Positions 32,026 to 41,318 of a stretch of 64,000 bases of DNA are shown in pieces. The stretch covers positions 186,001 through 250,000 of the forward strand of contig NZ_JARRAB010000004.1 in the NCBI RefSeq assembly GCF_030376615.1, in the 5' to 3' direction. The notes under the pieces were generated by a model, which had not been told where the DNA came from, ran no database searches, and worked only from the letters and a program-made list of their open reading frames with translations. Within the stretch, counting starts at the first letter, position 1. Each line of letters begins with the position of its first letter. This DNA comes from Pseudomonas sp. sp1636. Lineage in GTDB: Bacteria > Pseudomonadota > Gammaproteobacteria > Pseudomonadales > Pseudomonadaceae. The position numbers and the translations under genes were made by a program.

Positions 32026-33558
32026 CTAGCGCTCACGTTTGGCAAAACTGTCCAGGGCGCGTTGAATGCATTGCACGGTTTTACCGAAGGCTTGCACGCT
32101 GACATCGCTGAGTGCGGCGCCGTTTTGGTCGGCGATGATGATCATCACCACGCGACCGTTGCTGGCCAGTGAGCGGAGCAGCAGGTGCTCGCTGGGAAAC
32201 AGCACTTTCAGCGAGCCTGGCAGCAGTGCCGAGAACTGCGCGATATTGGCCGGGGTCAGGCGCAGTTGTGCCGGTGTCTTGAGCAGCCGGCGCAGCACCT
32301 GGCTGTGCAGCGGGTCGATGACCAACGTGCCGGCCGACGGATCCAGGCCGGCCTGTTGCTGGGCGTGCAGGCGGCTGTGGCTGCGGTCGGCCAAGAGCAG
32401 TAGCACCCGCGACATGCCGCAGGCCTGCAGGGCTTGAGTGGTGCGGGTGGTGAGCTGGCCGAGGTTGTGGAAGGCACTCGGCTGCGCGAGCAATTGCGCG
32501 CAGTGCTGGCGCCAGCCATTGTCTGCGCTGGCGCTGGCGCTGGCGGTCGCCGGTGGGGGGTTGGTTTGGCTTTGCAGGCGCCGAGTGTCCCAGGGCCAGA
32601 GCAAGGCTTGGGCGGGGTGCCAGAGTTCCGCCGAGGCTTGCTGGCGCGCACTCTGCACGGCGTGCTGGTGTACCTGTTGCTGTACATCGTTCAGCGGCAG
32701 TTGCAGGTAGAGTCCGGTCAGGTGCTGCCAACGCAGGCTGTGCGGGCTGCTCCAGGCGTGGTGGGCCGACAGTGCCAGGCCGTTGGCCAGCAAGATGCTG
32801 TTGGCCGGCTGGGTCAGCCAGCGCCGCAAAGGCGTGTCGGCATCGAGCATTTGCTGCTGACGCAGGGGGTGTTGATTGTCGCGCGCGATGTGCAGGGCCT
32901 TGACCAGTTGGCGCCGGTCTTCAACCAGCAGGCGGTAGCCTTGGACTACCCAGTCGGGCAGGCGCCAGCGCTCGGCCAATGCCAGGCACAGGGCGAGCAA
33001 GGGGACGCCGAGCAGATCCTGCTCGACTCTGGCGGCCGGTTCGGCTCGGGCTAGCACGCGTTGCTCCCACTCCTTGAACAGTTCGGGATGGGCCGCCAGC
33101 AACGACCAGATAGGCGCGAGAAACAGCAGGCTGCCCCAGTGGATCTCCTGCCAGAGACGCGCCAGGCGTGCGCTGAACAAGCCGCTGGCTTGTTGCGCGG
33201 CGTGTTGGCTGATCAGCTGAATCTGCCGCAGGGCCAGGGGGATTTCGTCGAGCGGGCGAGCGGGCTGGCGTTTGACCAGCTCCAGGGTGCGCTGCAATCC
33301 CAGTCGACCGATAGCGCTTTCCAGGCTTTCGGCGGGGGTGCTGAAACTGCCAGCCTGTCGATTGGCCTCGCGTAGCACGCTCAAGGCCAGGGCAGGGCTG
33401 GCCTGCATCAGCGCGGCTATTTCGCGCAGCGAGCGGCGGCTGTCGGACAGGGCGCGACAGACCGTCAGGTGGCTTTCGGCGGGCACCGGCAACAAGTGTT
33501 TGTCCAGCTGTTTGAGCCAGTCTTCGAGGGTGCGCGGCAGGGGTTTGGAAATGGGCAT
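32026..33558 (-). CDS. HDOD-domain protein
   Basis: A 510-residue cytoplasmic protein with an N-terminal HDOD domain (about 10-210; LREIAALMQASPALALSVLREAN and ESAIGRLGLQRTLELV are typical). HDOD proteins resemble HD hydrolases without the metal ligands and often serve in signalling. A low-complexity Ala-Ser linker lies near residue 345 and a distinct C-terminal region (about 350-510, possibly GAF-like) ends the protein. It is divergent from motA, whose FliA-type promoter lies between them. PA4955 is the probable counterpart. Role unknown; a motility link is only suggested by position. Confidence 0.82.
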   Translation of the reverse strand: MPISKPLPRTLEDWLKQLDKHLLPVPAESHLTVCRALSDSRRSLREIAALMQASPALALSVLREANRQAGSFSTPAESLESAIGRLGLQRTLELVKRQPARPLDEIPLALRQIQLISQHAAQQASGLFSARLARLWQEIHWGSLLFLAPIWSLLAAHPELFKEWEQRVLARAEPAARVEQDLLGVPLLALCLALAERWRLPDWVVQGYRLLVEDRRQLVKALHIARDNQHPLRQQQMLDADTPLRRWLTQPANSILLANGLALSAHHAWSSPHSLRWQHLTGLYLQLPLNDVQQQVHQHAVQSARQQASAELWHPAQALLWPWDTRRLQSQTNPPPATASASASADNGWRQHCAQLLAQPSAFHNLGQLTTRTTQALQACGMSRVLLLLADRSHSRLHAQQQAGLDPSAGTLVIDPLHSQVLRRLLKTPAQLRLTPANIAQFSALLPGSLKVLFPSEHLLLRSLASNGRVVMIIIADQNGAALSDVSVQAFGKTVQCIQRALDSFAKRER

Positions 33559-33595
33559 CGGTGCTTAGCCATGCTGGCTTTTAGACTTAACTGGC

Positions 33596-33622
33596 TATAG
33601 TCTCGCGCATAAGTTCCGATAA
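33596..33622 (+). promoter_or_regulatory. FliA (sigma-28) type promoter of motAB
   Basis: TATA at 33596-33599, a 15-base spacer, then TCCGATAA at 33615-33622, against the consensus TAAA-N15-GCCGATAA. It lies 56 bases before the motA ATG, and motor-protein genes are classic late flagellar targets. Confidence 0.65.
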
Positions 33623-33677
33623 ATAGAAGGGTTGTTTTGCATAACCCTCACTACAGGCTCTCGCAAGTTTCCTTTTT

Positions 33678-34529
33678 ATGGCAAAAATCATTGGCATCAT
33701 CGTTGTATTTGCTAGCGTGCTCGGCGGATTTATCCTGTCCGGCGGTCAGTTCATGGCCCTGGTGCATCCATTTGAAGTCATGATCATCGGCGGCGCCGCG
33801 CTGGGGGCTTTTTTGCAGGCCAACCCGGGCAGCATGTTCATGCAGGTGTTCAAGAAGTCGCTGAAGATGTTCAGTTCGCGCTTCAGCCACGCCTATTACC
33901 TGGAAGTGCTGAAGCTGGTCTACGAAATCCTCAACAAGAGCCGGCGCGAAGGCATGATGGCCATCGAGTCCGACATCGAGGAGCCTACGGCCAGCCCGAT
34001 CTTCAGCAAGTATCCGACCATCCTCAAAGACGAGCGGATGACGGCCTATCTCTGCGATTACCTGCGCATCATGTCTTCCGGCAATATGGCGCCGCATGAG
34101 CTGGAAGGCTTGTTCGATATGGAGATTGCCAGCCTCAAGGAAGAACTGGAACATCCCGCGCATGCCGTGGCCAAGGTTGCCGACGCCATGCCGGCCATGG
34201 GTATCGTCGCCGCGGTACTGGGCATCGTGATCACCATGTCGATCCTTGCCGAAGCGGATAACGCCCAGATCGGCGAGAAGGTCGGCACCGCGCTGGTCGG
34301 CACCTTCCTCGGCATTCTGGCTTCCTATGGCTTCTTCGGCCCGCTGGCCACGGCGCTGGAGCATGACGCCAAGGAAGAGATCAACGTATTCGAAGCGATC
34401 AAGACCGGCCTGGTCGCTTCGGCGTCCGGGATGCCGCCGTCGCTGGCCGTCGAGTTCGCACGCAAGGTGCTCTATCCGGCCCATCGTCCGAGTTTTGCCG
34501 AGCTCGAGCAGGCGATGCGCGGAAACTAA
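33678..34529 (+). CDS. motA: flagellar motor stator protein MotA
   Basis: Proton-channel stator subunit, 283 residues, usual length. Four transmembrane segments are visible (two near residues 3-50, two near 170-220). The cytoplasmic loop carries charged residues that contact FliG (KDERM near 117), and the conserved Pro pair appears in VADAMPAMGIVAAVLG. It is followed six bases later by motB. Pseudomonads carry a second stator, MotCD; the neighbours (HDOD gene, rsgA, orn) identify this as the MotAB set. Confidence 0.96.
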   Translation: MAKIIGIIVVFASVLGGFILSGGQFMALVHPFEVMIIGGAALGAFLQANPGSMFMQVFKKSLKMFSSRFSHAYYLEVLKLVYEILNKSRREGMMAIESDIEEPTASPIFSKYPTILKDERMTAYLCDYLRIMSSGNMAPHELEGLFDMEIASLKEELEHPAHAVAKVADAMPAMGIVAAVLGIVITMSILAEADNAQIGEKVGTALVGTFLGILASYGFFGPLATALEHDAKEEINVFEAIKTGLVASASGMPPSLAVEFARKVLYPAHRPSFAELEQAMRGN

Positions 34530-34535
34530 CGAAAA

Positions 34536-35549
34536 ATGGACAACAATCAGCCGATCATCGTCAAGCGGGTCAAGAAGGTTGCTGGGGGCCACCATGGCGG
34601 TGCCTGGAAGATTGCCTTTGCCGACTTCGCCACGGCGATGATGGCGTTCTTCATGGTGATGTGGCTGATGTCGGTGGCGACACCTGAACAGAAGAAGCTG
34701 ATTTCCGGTTATTTCAAGGATCCGATCGGCTTTTCCGAAAGCGCCAGTCCCTTCGTCATCGACCTCGGCGGCTCGCCCACCCCAGCGCCGGATCGCACGC
34801 TGAACCAGCAAGTCGACGATCAAACCGAGGGCGAGGAAGTCGAGATCGAGCCGGCGCAGCCCGACCCCGCGCAGGCCGAAGGGATGGCTGAGGAGCTGGA
34901 GCGCGAACGCCTCGAGTTGTTGTTGCAGGAGCTGCAGAACAAGGTCGAGGAGAATCCGCAGTTACAGCGCTTCAAGGATCAGATCCTGTTCGAGATCACC
35001 CAGGATGGCTTGCGTATCCAGATCATCGACGCCGAGAGCCGGCCGATGTTCGACAGTGGCAGTGCGCGTTTGCAGCCGTATTTCGAGGACATCCTGCTGG
35101 CCCTGGCCGACACCATCAAGGCGGTGCCGAACAAAATCAGCATCAGCGGCCACACCGACGCCAAGCCGTTTGCCGGTGCCGGCGAGTTCGGCAATTGGGA
35201 GCTCTCGGCCAACCGGGCCAATGCCGCTCGACGCGCCCTGGTCGCTGGCGGTTACGACGAGGCGCAGGTGGCTCGGGTGGTGGGCTATGCGTCGTCGGCG
35301 CTGTTCGATCGAGACGATCCGCTGAACCCGGTCAATCGGCGTATCGACATCGTCGTGTTGACGAGAAAGGCTCAACGCGCCATCGAGGGCGAGCAGGATG
35401 GCGCCGTCGACGCAGCGCCTGCGGTGCCTGGCGCCGTCGCACCTGAAGTGCCGCCGCTCATCCCGGATGCGGTTGCGCCGGATCAGCTGCGTGAGCGTTT
35501 GAATATCTTCGAGGATGGCGTGTTACGGCTCGATAGGTCGAGCGAATGA
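34536..35549 (+). CDS. motB: flagellar motor stator protein MotB
   Basis: Peptidoglycan-anchored stator subunit, 337 residues. The single membrane helix begins with the proton-binding Asp30 (AFADFATAMMAFFMVMWL). The periplasmic part contains the plug/linker and an OmpA-like peptidoglycan-binding domain (about 150-270; SGHTDAKPF and NRRIDIVVL). A Pro/Ala-rich tail of about 60 residues follows. It ends at a bidirectional terminator facing rsgA. Confidence 0.96.
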   Translation: MDNNQPIIVKRVKKVAGGHHGGAWKIAFADFATAMMAFFMVMWLMSVATPEQKKLISGYFKDPIGFSESASPFVIDLGGSPTPAPDRTLNQQVDDQTEGEEVEIEPAQPDPAQAEGMAEELERERLELLLQELQNKVEENPQLQRFKDQILFEITQDGLRIQIIDAESRPMFDSGSARLQPYFEDILLALADTIKAVPNKISISGHTDAKPFAGAGEFGNWELSANRANAARRALVAGGYDEAQVARVVGYASSALFDRDDPLNPVNRRIDIVVLTRKAQRAIEGEQDGAVDAAPAVPGAVAPEVPPLIPDAVAPDQLRERLNIFEDGVLRLDRSSE

Positions 35550-35566
35550 GCGGCGGGTTGGGCGCC

Positions 35567-35597
35567 CCAGGCCGCGAGTGATCGCGGCCTGGTCGTT
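35567..35597. terminator. bidirectional hairpin between convergent motB and rsgA
   Basis: Perfect 10-bp stem CCAGGCCGCG/CGCGGCCTGG with a six-base loop and a short T-rich plus-strand tail. The rsgA stop lies immediately after it. Confidence 0.7.
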
Positions 35598-36629
35598 TCA
35601 GTAATCCGCTTCGGGCAGGCTGGCGAGGATATGCCGGTAGCTGGCCATTCGCTGTGGCTGGACGCGTCCGTCTGCCAAGGCCTTGAGCAGGGCGCAGCCG
35701 GGTTCGCGGTCATGCTTGCAGTCGCGAAAACGACACTGGCCGATCAGCTCGTGGAACTCGATGAAGCCGGCCTCGACATCCGCGCGGCTGACATGCACCA
35801 GGCCGAATTCGCGAATGCCGGGCGAGTCGACCAGTTCGCCGCCGCCGGGGAAGTGGAACAGGCGTGCGGTGGTGGTGGTGTGGGTGCCCTTGCCGGTCAG
35901 TTCCGACAGTGGCCCGACGCGGGTGTCCACGCCTGGCAGCAGGCTGTTGACCAGCGATGATTTGCCAACCCCGGACTGGCCGACGAAGACGCTGACGTGG
36001 CCGTCGAGCTGCTGCTTGAGCTGCTCCATGCCGTCGCCCTGATGGGCCGAGACTTCCAGCACGGGATAACCCAGCTGGCGGTACACGCCGAGCAGGACGT
36101 TCAGCGCCACGGCGTTCTGCTCATCGATCAGGTCGGCCTTGTTCAGCAGCAGCAAGGGGCGAATGCCGGCATGTTCGGCGGCCACCAGGTAGCGGTCGAT
36201 CAGGTTGGCGTGGGGTTCGGGCAGGGGCGCGAAGACGATCACGATCAGGTCGACGTTGGCCGCCACCGGCTTCAGCTGGCCGCGGGTATCCGGGCGGCAC
36301 AGTTCGGTGCTGCGTGGCAGTTGCGCGACTATGACGCCGATGCCCTGATTGCCGGCACGCCAGACCACGCGATCGCCGGTGACCATGGCCGGCAGGTTGG
36401 CGCGCAGGTGGCAGCGGAAGACTTGGCCGGCCAGCTCGCCGTCCTGTGCTTCGACTTCGACCTGCACGCCGAAGTGGGCGATGACCAGGCCGAGCTGTTC
36501 CGGGCCGAGGTCGCCGCCCTCCAGGGTTTGTACGGCCTGCGATTCGCGTTTGGCCGCGCGGGCGGCCCGTTCGCCCTGAATTTTGTCGATGCGCCAGCTT
36601 TGCCGGCGGTTGAGTTGGCGTTTGGCCAT
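35598..36629 (-). CDS. rsgA: small ribosomal subunit biogenesis GTPase RsgA
   Basis: Circularly permuted GTPase that matures the 30S subunit. The 343-residue protein has an OB fold (about 45-110), then G4 (NKAD at 163-166), G1/P-loop (GQSGVGKSS near 217) and G3 (DSPG) in the permuted order, and a C-terminal zinc knuckle [14 protein letters not shown]. The basic N-terminal extension is typical of the family. The ATG at 36629 has an AGGTTCC context. It is convergent with motB. Confidence 0.95.
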   Translation of the reverse strand: MAKRQLNRRQSWRIDKIQGERAARAAKRESQAVQTLEGGDLGPEQLGLVIAHFGVQVEVEAQDGELAGQVFRCHLRANLPAMVTGDRVVWRAGNQGIGVIVAQLPRSTELCRPDTRGQLKPVAANVDLIVIVFAPLPEPHANLIDRYLVAAEHAGIRPLLLLNKADLIDEQNAVALNVLLGVYRQLGYPVLEVSAHQGDGMEQLKQQLDGHVSVFVGQSGVGKSSLVNSLLPGVDTRVGPLSELTGKGTHTTTTARLFHFPGGGELVDSPGIREFGLVHVSRADVEAGFIEFHELIGQCRFRDCKHDREPGCALLKALADGRVQPQRMASYRHILASLPEADY

Positions 36630-36765
36630 GAAGGTTCCGAGGTTGACTGGCGGTGAAATCCGCCAGCGAGTCTAGCACGCGGCACATGCAGACTCGCGCT
36701 GCAGCGTTGCGCGAAGCTGGGGGTTAGACTGCGGCGCAGTGAGGATAGGCAAGTAGAGGCGATAA

Positions 36766-37560
36766 ATGGTGGCGAGGGTGCGGATAATTCGTCGAGTGGC
36801 CGGTCGCTACCCGGCGCTGCTGGCGTTACTGGCGCAGCTGTGTGCGGCGCTCTTGGTGGGCGCGGCGATTGTCCTGGCCGGGCAGTTCTCGAGCTGGCGT
36901 CCCAGCGGATTGGCCGCCGGTTTAATCCAGGGCTTGCTGGCGGCGAGTTTCGCTCGCCGGCTCGGTTTGGCGCCTTGGTGGTGGTGGCTGAACCTGGGGT
37001 TTGTCCCGGCGCTGCTCCTGTTCAGCGGTGCGCCGCTGCCGTCCTGGGTGTTTCTTGCCGGTTTTCTGCTGCTCTTGCTGGGCAATTGGAACAGTTTCGG
37101 CGAGCGGGTGCCGCTGTATCTGAGCGGGGCGCGCAGCCGCCAGCAACTGGCCGAGTTGCTCGCCCAGCAAACGGCAGATTTCCGTTTCGTCGACCTTGGC
37201 TGCGGCCCGGCGGGAGCCTTGCTCTGGCTGGCGCGGCGCTTCCCCCGGGCGCAGTTCGTCGGGGTGGAGACCGCGCCCTTGCCGTTCGCCATCGCCTGGC
37301 TGCGCGCGTTGCCGCAGAACAACTGCCGGATCCGCTACGAGAACCTCTGGCGCACCGATTTGGCGCAATTCGACGTGGTCTATTGCTTCCTCTCGCCCGC
37401 GCCGATGGCGGCGCTCTGGGCCAAGGCCGTGGCGCAAATGGCCAGCGGCGCCTGGCTGATCAGCAACAGCTTCGAGGTGCCGGGGGGGCCGGCCGATCAG
37501 CAAGTCGAGCTGCATGACTGGCGCCGCTCGCGCCTGTTGTTATGGCGGATGCGAGGCTGA
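36766..37560 (+). CDS. membrane-anchored class I SAM-dependent methyltransferase
   Basis: A 264-residue protein. Residues about 17-40, 50-63, 75-90 and 92-108 are hydrophobic and probably membrane-embedded. A class I methyltransferase fold follows, with SAM-binding motif [10 protein letters not shown] at 142-150, the acidic residue of motif II in VGVETAP, and [10 protein letters not shown]. The substrate cannot be read. It is divergent from rsgA and 40 bases upstream of orn; in P. aeruginosa I recall rsgA next to orn, so this gene is a local addition or has been lost there. Confidence 0.8.
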   Translation: MVARVRIIRRVAGRYPALLALLAQLCAALLVGAAIVLAGQFSSWRPSGLAAGLIQGLLAASFARRLGLAPWWWWLNLGFVPALLLFSGAPLPSWVFLAGFLLLLLGNWNSFGERVPLYLSGARSRQQLAELLAQQTADFRFVDLGCGPAGALLWLARRFPRAQFVGVETAPLPFAIAWLRALPQNNCRIRYENLWRTDLAQFDVVYCFLSPAPMAALWAKAVAQMASGAWLISNSFEVPGGPADQQVELHDWRRSRLLLWRMRG

Positions 37561-37600
37561 TTTATTCGTTAAACTGCCGGTTCAAGCCGAGGAGTGCAGC

Positions 37601-38143
37601 ATGCAAAACCCACTGAACCTGATCTGGATCGACCTGGAAATGACCGGGCTCGATCCGGAAAAAGACCTGATCATCGAAATGGCCACCATCATCACCGACA
37701 GCCAGCTGAATATTCTCGCCGAAGGCCCGGTGATCGCGGTGCACCAGAGTGACGAGGCGCTCGCCGGGATGGATGACTGGAATACCCGCACCCATGGCGA
37801 AAGTGGCCTGACCAAGCGGGTGCGTGAGAGCACGATCGGCCCGGCCGAGGCCGAGGCGCAGACCATCGCCTTTCTCGAACAGTGGGTGGGCAAGGGCCAG
37901 TCGCCGATCTGCGGCAACAGCATCGGCCAGGATCGGCGCTTCCTCTATCGCTACATGCCGGATCTGGAAGCCTATTTCCATTACCGCTACCTGGATGTCT
38001 CGACCCTGAAGATCCTCGCCGAGCGCTGGGCGCCGCAGCTCAAGGAAGGCTTCCAGAAAAAAGCCAGCCACCAGGCGCTGGACGACATTCGCGAGTCCAT
38101 CGCCGAACTGCAGTACTACCGCGCGCATTTCATCAAGGCTTGA
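37601..38143 (+). CDS. orn: oligoribonuclease
   Basis: 3'-5' exoribonuclease that degrades di- to pentaribonucleotides, including pGpG, the last step of c-di-GMP breakdown. The 180-residue DEDDh enzyme shows Asp11 and Glu13 (IDLEMTG), [12 protein letters not shown], and the final HxxxD in [12 protein letters not shown]. An ATG at 37601 follows GAGGAG. It is convergent with queG. Orn links this locus functionally to the c-di-GMP genes nearby (fimX, PilZ-like). Confidence 0.97.
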   Translation: MQNPLNLIWIDLEMTGLDPEKDLIIEMATIITDSQLNILAEGPVIAVHQSDEALAGMDDWNTRTHGESGLTKRVRESTIGPAEAEAQTIAFLEQWVGKGQSPICGNSIGQDRRFLYRYMPDLEAYFHYRYLDVSTLKILAERWAPQLKEGFQKKASHQALDDIRESIAELQYYRAHFIKA

Positions 38144-38153
38144 GCCTCGGTTT

Positions 38154-38211
38154 TAGCAGGCCGTTTTTAACGCAGTATTGCCAACGCAGGTGGTTTTTCA
38201 ACGACCTGCTA
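38154..38211. repeat. intergenic inverted/direct repeat between orn and queG
   Basis: TAGCAGG (38154-38160) pairs with CCTGCTA (38205-38211), which includes the queG stop codon. Inside are two imperfect direct copies of GG(C/T)(C/G)GTTTTT with AACG. I recall similar stretches between genes of other pseudomonads, so it may be a dispersed repeat; no second copy was noticed in this window. Confidence 0.45.
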
Positions 38212-39282
38212 GGGTGCGCCGCGCTCGGCGTGGCGTGCCAGCGCCCACTCGACATGCTCGCGCACCAGCGCCGAGGGGTGTGCGCGGCGGGCCTGCAGCG
38301 CCTCGAGCACCGGGATGCTCGAGGGTGCATTGCCCAGGCCCACCGCCAGGTTGCGCAGCCAGCGTTCGTAGCCGGCGCGGCGCAGCGGCGAGCCTTCGGT
38401 ACGGCTGAGAAACTCTTCTTCGCTCCAACGGAACAGTGCGGCCAGCTCGGCGTTGTCCAGCTGGTGGCGCGGCTGGAAGTCGCCCTGTTCGGTGGGGCGG
38501 GCGAAACGGTTCCATGGGCACACCAGTTGGCAGTCGTCGCAGCCGAACACGCGGTTGCCGATCGGTGCGCGCAGTTCCTCGGGGATCGAGCCTTTCAGTT
38601 CGATGGTCAGGTAGGAAATGCAGCGTCGCGCATCCAGCACGTAAGGGCCGACAAAGGCGTCGGTCGGGCAGATGTCCAGACACGCGCGGCAGCGCCCGCA
38701 ATGCTCGCCGGCGTGGGGCGGGTCGATTGGCAGCGGCAGGTCGACGAACAGCTCGCCAAGGAAGAAGTAGCTGCCGGCGCTGCGGTTGAGCACCAGGCTG
38801 TTCTTGCCGATCCAGCCGAGGCCGGCCTGTTCGGCAATGGCTTTCTCCAGCACCGGCGCGCTGTCGACGAAGGCCCGATAGCCGAACGGGCCGCTCTGTT
38901 GCTGGATACGCTCGGCCAGTTGCTGCAGGCGTTTGCGGATCAGCTTGTGGTAATCGCGGCCCAGGGCGTAGCGCGAGACATAGGCTTTCTCCGGCTCGCC
39001 GAGGCGTTCGGCCATTTGCGTGTCGGCGGGCAGGTAGTCCATGCGCAGCGAGACTATCCGTAACGTCCCGGGCACCAGTTGGTCGGGATGGGAGCGCTTG
39101 CTGCCGTGGGCGGCCATGTAGTCCATCTCGCCCTGATAACCGGCGTCCAGCCAGCGTTGCAGGTGCGCCTCGTGTTCACCCAGCGCCACTCCGGTAATGC
39201 CGACCTGTTGAAAGCCCAGTTCGCGCCCCCAATCCTTGATCGACTGGGCGAGGGCGGTGAAGTCGAGTGCGACAGTTGTCAT
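38209..39282 (-). CDS. queG: epoxyqueuosine reductase
   Basis: Cobalamin-dependent enzyme that reduces epoxyqueuosine to queuosine in tRNA. The 357-residue protein has two [4Fe-4S] clusters: Cys195, 198, 201, 205 (CGRCRACLDIC) and Cys221, 248, 251, 255 (FGCDDCQLVC). Asp140 in FVDSAPVLEK is the expected catalytic acid. A C-terminal HEAT-like helical region completes it. It is divergent from nnr, the usual Pseudomonas arrangement, with a 59-base gap. Confidence 0.96.
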   Translation of the reverse strand: MTTVALDFTALAQSIKDWGRELGFQQVGITGVALGEHEAHLQRWLDAGYQGEMDYMAAHGSKRSHPDQLVPGTLRIVSLRMDYLPADTQMAERLGEPEKAYVSRYALGRDYHKLIRKRLQQLAERIQQQSGPFGYRAFVDSAPVLEKAIAEQAGLGWIGKNSLVLNRSAGSYFFLGELFVDLPLPIDPPHAGEHCGRCRACLDICPTDAFVGPYVLDARRCISYLTIELKGSIPEELRAPIGNRVFGCDDCQLVCPWNRFARPTEQGDFQPRHQLDNAELAALFRWSEEEFLSRTEGSPLRRAGYERWLRNLAVGLGNAPSSIPVLEALQARRAHPSALVREHVEWALARHAERGAP

Positions 39283-39341
39283 ATGGGGCGGGTAACCGTG
39301 ATGGAGGTGGGTATAATTCTGCCAGACATCGGAGCCGACGC

Positions 39342-40841
39342 ATGCCGCAATCGCCAGACAATCTTCCCCTCGCTTTATATAGCGCCACCCAGGTGCGCGA
39401 GCTGGATGCGCGCCTGATCGCCGCTGGCACCCCCGGCTTCGAGCTGATGAGCCGTGCCGCCCATGCCATCTGGCGGGCGCTGCGCCGCCGTTGGCCGGAC
39501 GCAGGCACGCTGACGGTGCTGGCCGGGCGCGGCAACAATGCCGGCGACGGCTATCTGGTGGCGGCCCTGGCGCTGCGTGCCGGCTGGCGCGTGCAACTGC
39601 TGGCGGTGGGCGATCCGGCGCAGTTGCAGGGCGCTGCAGCGCAGGCGCGGGACGAGGCGCAGGCCGCTGGCGTGACGATCCAGCCCTGGAGCGAGTGCGC
39701 CGCGCTGAATGGCATTGTGCTCGATGCGCTGCTCGGCACCGGCCTCAACGGCGCGGTGCGCGAACCCTATGCCCAGGCGATCCGCCTGCTCAACGCCAGT
39801 GGCCTGCCGGTGGTGGCGGTGGATATTCCCTCGGGCCTGTGCGCCGACAGCGGTCAGGTGCTGGGCGTGGCTGTGCGGGCGCAGCTGACGGTGAGCCTGA
39901 TCGGTCTGAAACTGGGGCTGTTCACCGGGGAGGCGCGCGATTGGGTCGGCGAACTGGTGTTCGATGACCTGCAGGCCGACCCGGCGCTGGTCGCGGCGCA
40001 GGCGTGCGCGACGCGGCGCCTGGCCGGGAGCAATGTGCCGCGCATGGCGGCGCGACCGCGCAGCGTGCACAAGGGGCAGTTGGGCCATGTGCTGGTGGTC
40101 GGCGGCGATTACGGCTTGGCCGGCGCGGCCCTGCTCGCCGCGCAGAGCGCCTTGCGCGCCGGCGCCGGGATGGTGTCCCTGGCCACCCGTGGCGAACATT
40201 TGGCGGCGGCGCAGGCGCGCATCCCCGAGGTGATGGGCTTCGCCGTGGCCTCGGCCAATCAGCTACGGGCGCTGGGCGCCGCAGCCAGCGTCTGGGTGGT
40301 CGGGCCGGGCCTGGGCCAGGGCGCCTGGGGCCGCAGCCTGCTGTCGCTGGCGGCGATCACCGGCGCGCCGCAGGTGTGGGATGCCGACGCCCTGAACTTG
40401 CTGGCTATGGGCGCGGTCAAGTTGCCGGCTGACGGCGTGATCACCCCGCATCCGGGCGAGGCCGCGCGCTTGCTGGGTATCAGTGCGGCCGCGGTACAGG
40501 CTGATCGCCCCGCTGCGGCGCGGGCTCTGGCTCAGCGCTACCAGACGGTGTGCGTGCTCAAGGGCGCGGGCACCCTGGTGGCCGATTCCGCCGGGCAGTT
40601 GTTGCTCTGCGATCGCGGTCACCCGGCAATGGCTGGCGCCGGCCTGGGCGATGTCCTGGCGGGGCTGATTGGCGCACTGCTGGCGCAGGGCCTGCCGGCG
40701 CTGGCGGCGGCCAGTCTGGCGGTGTGGCTGCACGCAAGTGCCGGTGAGCGCTTGGCCGAGCAGGGCTGTGGGTTGGCGGCAAGCGATCTGTGCGCCGCCA
40801 TTCGTCAATTATTGCAGGAGCAGTCAGCTTGGCCGAATTAG
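39342..40841 (+). CDS. nnr: bifunctional NAD(P)H-hydrate epimerase / dehydratase
   Basis: Repairs damaged NAD(P)H hydrates. The 499-residue fusion has an N-terminal YjeF epimerase domain (GRGNNAGDGYLVA near 66, VDIPSGL near 165) and a C-terminal ADP-dependent dehydratase of the ribokinase-like type (GHVLVVGGDYGLAGAALLA, ITPHPGEAARLLG, and the catalytic GAGLGDVLAGLIGALLAQG). The ATG at 39342 follows CGGAG; upstream codons have no site. Its end overlaps tsaE by 13 bases. Confidence 0.95.
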   Translation: MPQSPDNLPLALYSATQVRELDARLIAAGTPGFELMSRAAHAIWRALRRRWPDAGTLTVLAGRGNNAGDGYLVAALALRAGWRVQLLAVGDPAQLQGAAAQARDEAQAAGVTIQPWSECAALNGIVLDALLGTGLNGAVREPYAQAIRLLNASGLPVVAVDIPSGLCADSGQVLGVAVRAQLTVSLIGLKLGLFTGEARDWVGELVFDDLQADPALVAAQACATRRLAGSNVPRMAARPRSVHKGQLGHVLVVGGDYGLAGAALLAAQSALRAGAGMVSLATRGEHLAAAQARIPEVMGFAVASANQLRALGAAASVWVVGPGLGQGAWGRSLLSLAAITGAPQVWDADALNLLAMGAVKLPADGVITPHPGEAARLLGISAAAVQADRPAAARALAQRYQTVCVLKGAGTLVADSAGQLLLCDRGHPAMAGAGLGDVLAGLIGALLAQGLPALAAASLAVWLHASAGERLAEQGCGLAASDLCAAIRQLLQEQSAWPN

Positions 40842-41296
40842 AACTGTATGCCGCCGATGAAGCGGCGATGCTGGTGCTGGGTGCGCGTATTGCCCGGGTG
40901 AGTGGCGGGCGTGGGGTGATTTATCTGCATGGCGACCTGGGGGCGGGCAAAACCACCCTGTCGCGCGGGATCATTCGCGGCCTGGGCCATGCCGGGGCGG
41001 TGAAGAGCCCAACCTTTACCCTGGTCGAGCCTTACGAGCTCGACGCGGTTCGCGTGTTCCATTTCGACCTGTATCGCCTGGTCGACCCGGAAGAGTTGGA
41101 GTACCTGGGGGTACGCGACTACTTCGAGGCTGAGGCCTTGTGCCTGGTCGAGTGGCCGGAGCGCGGAGCAGGCGTTTTGCCAAAGGCCGACATGGACATT
41201 ACCATTACCACGCAAGCGAGCGGCCGCACCCTGCATCTGCAGGGGCAAGGCGAGCGCGGCGAAACCTGGTGTGCCGCTTTGGCCTCCGGGGCATGA
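40829..41296 (+). CDS. tsaE: tRNA threonylcarbamoyladenosine biosynthesis ATPase TsaE
   Basis: ATPase partner of TsaB/TsaD in t6A37 modification of ANN-decoding tRNAs. The 155-residue protein has Walker A GDLGAGKTT (35-43) and SPTFTLVEPY followed by HFDLYRL. The start is TTG at 40829, with AGGAG eight bases upstream inside the end of nnr, so nnr and tsaE are coupled. An in-frame ATG at 40790 would add 13 residues read from nnr DNA and has no ribosome site. Confidence 0.94.
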   Translation: MAELELYAADEAAMLVLGARIARVSGGRGVIYLHGDLGAGKTTLSRGIIRGLGHAGAVKSPTFTLVEPYELDAVRVFHFDLYRLVDPEELEYLGVRDYFEAEALCLVEWPERGAGVLPKADMDITITTQASGRTLHLQGQGERGETWCAALASGA

Positions 41297-41318
41297 TCAA
41301 AACAAAATGGGGTCGGGT

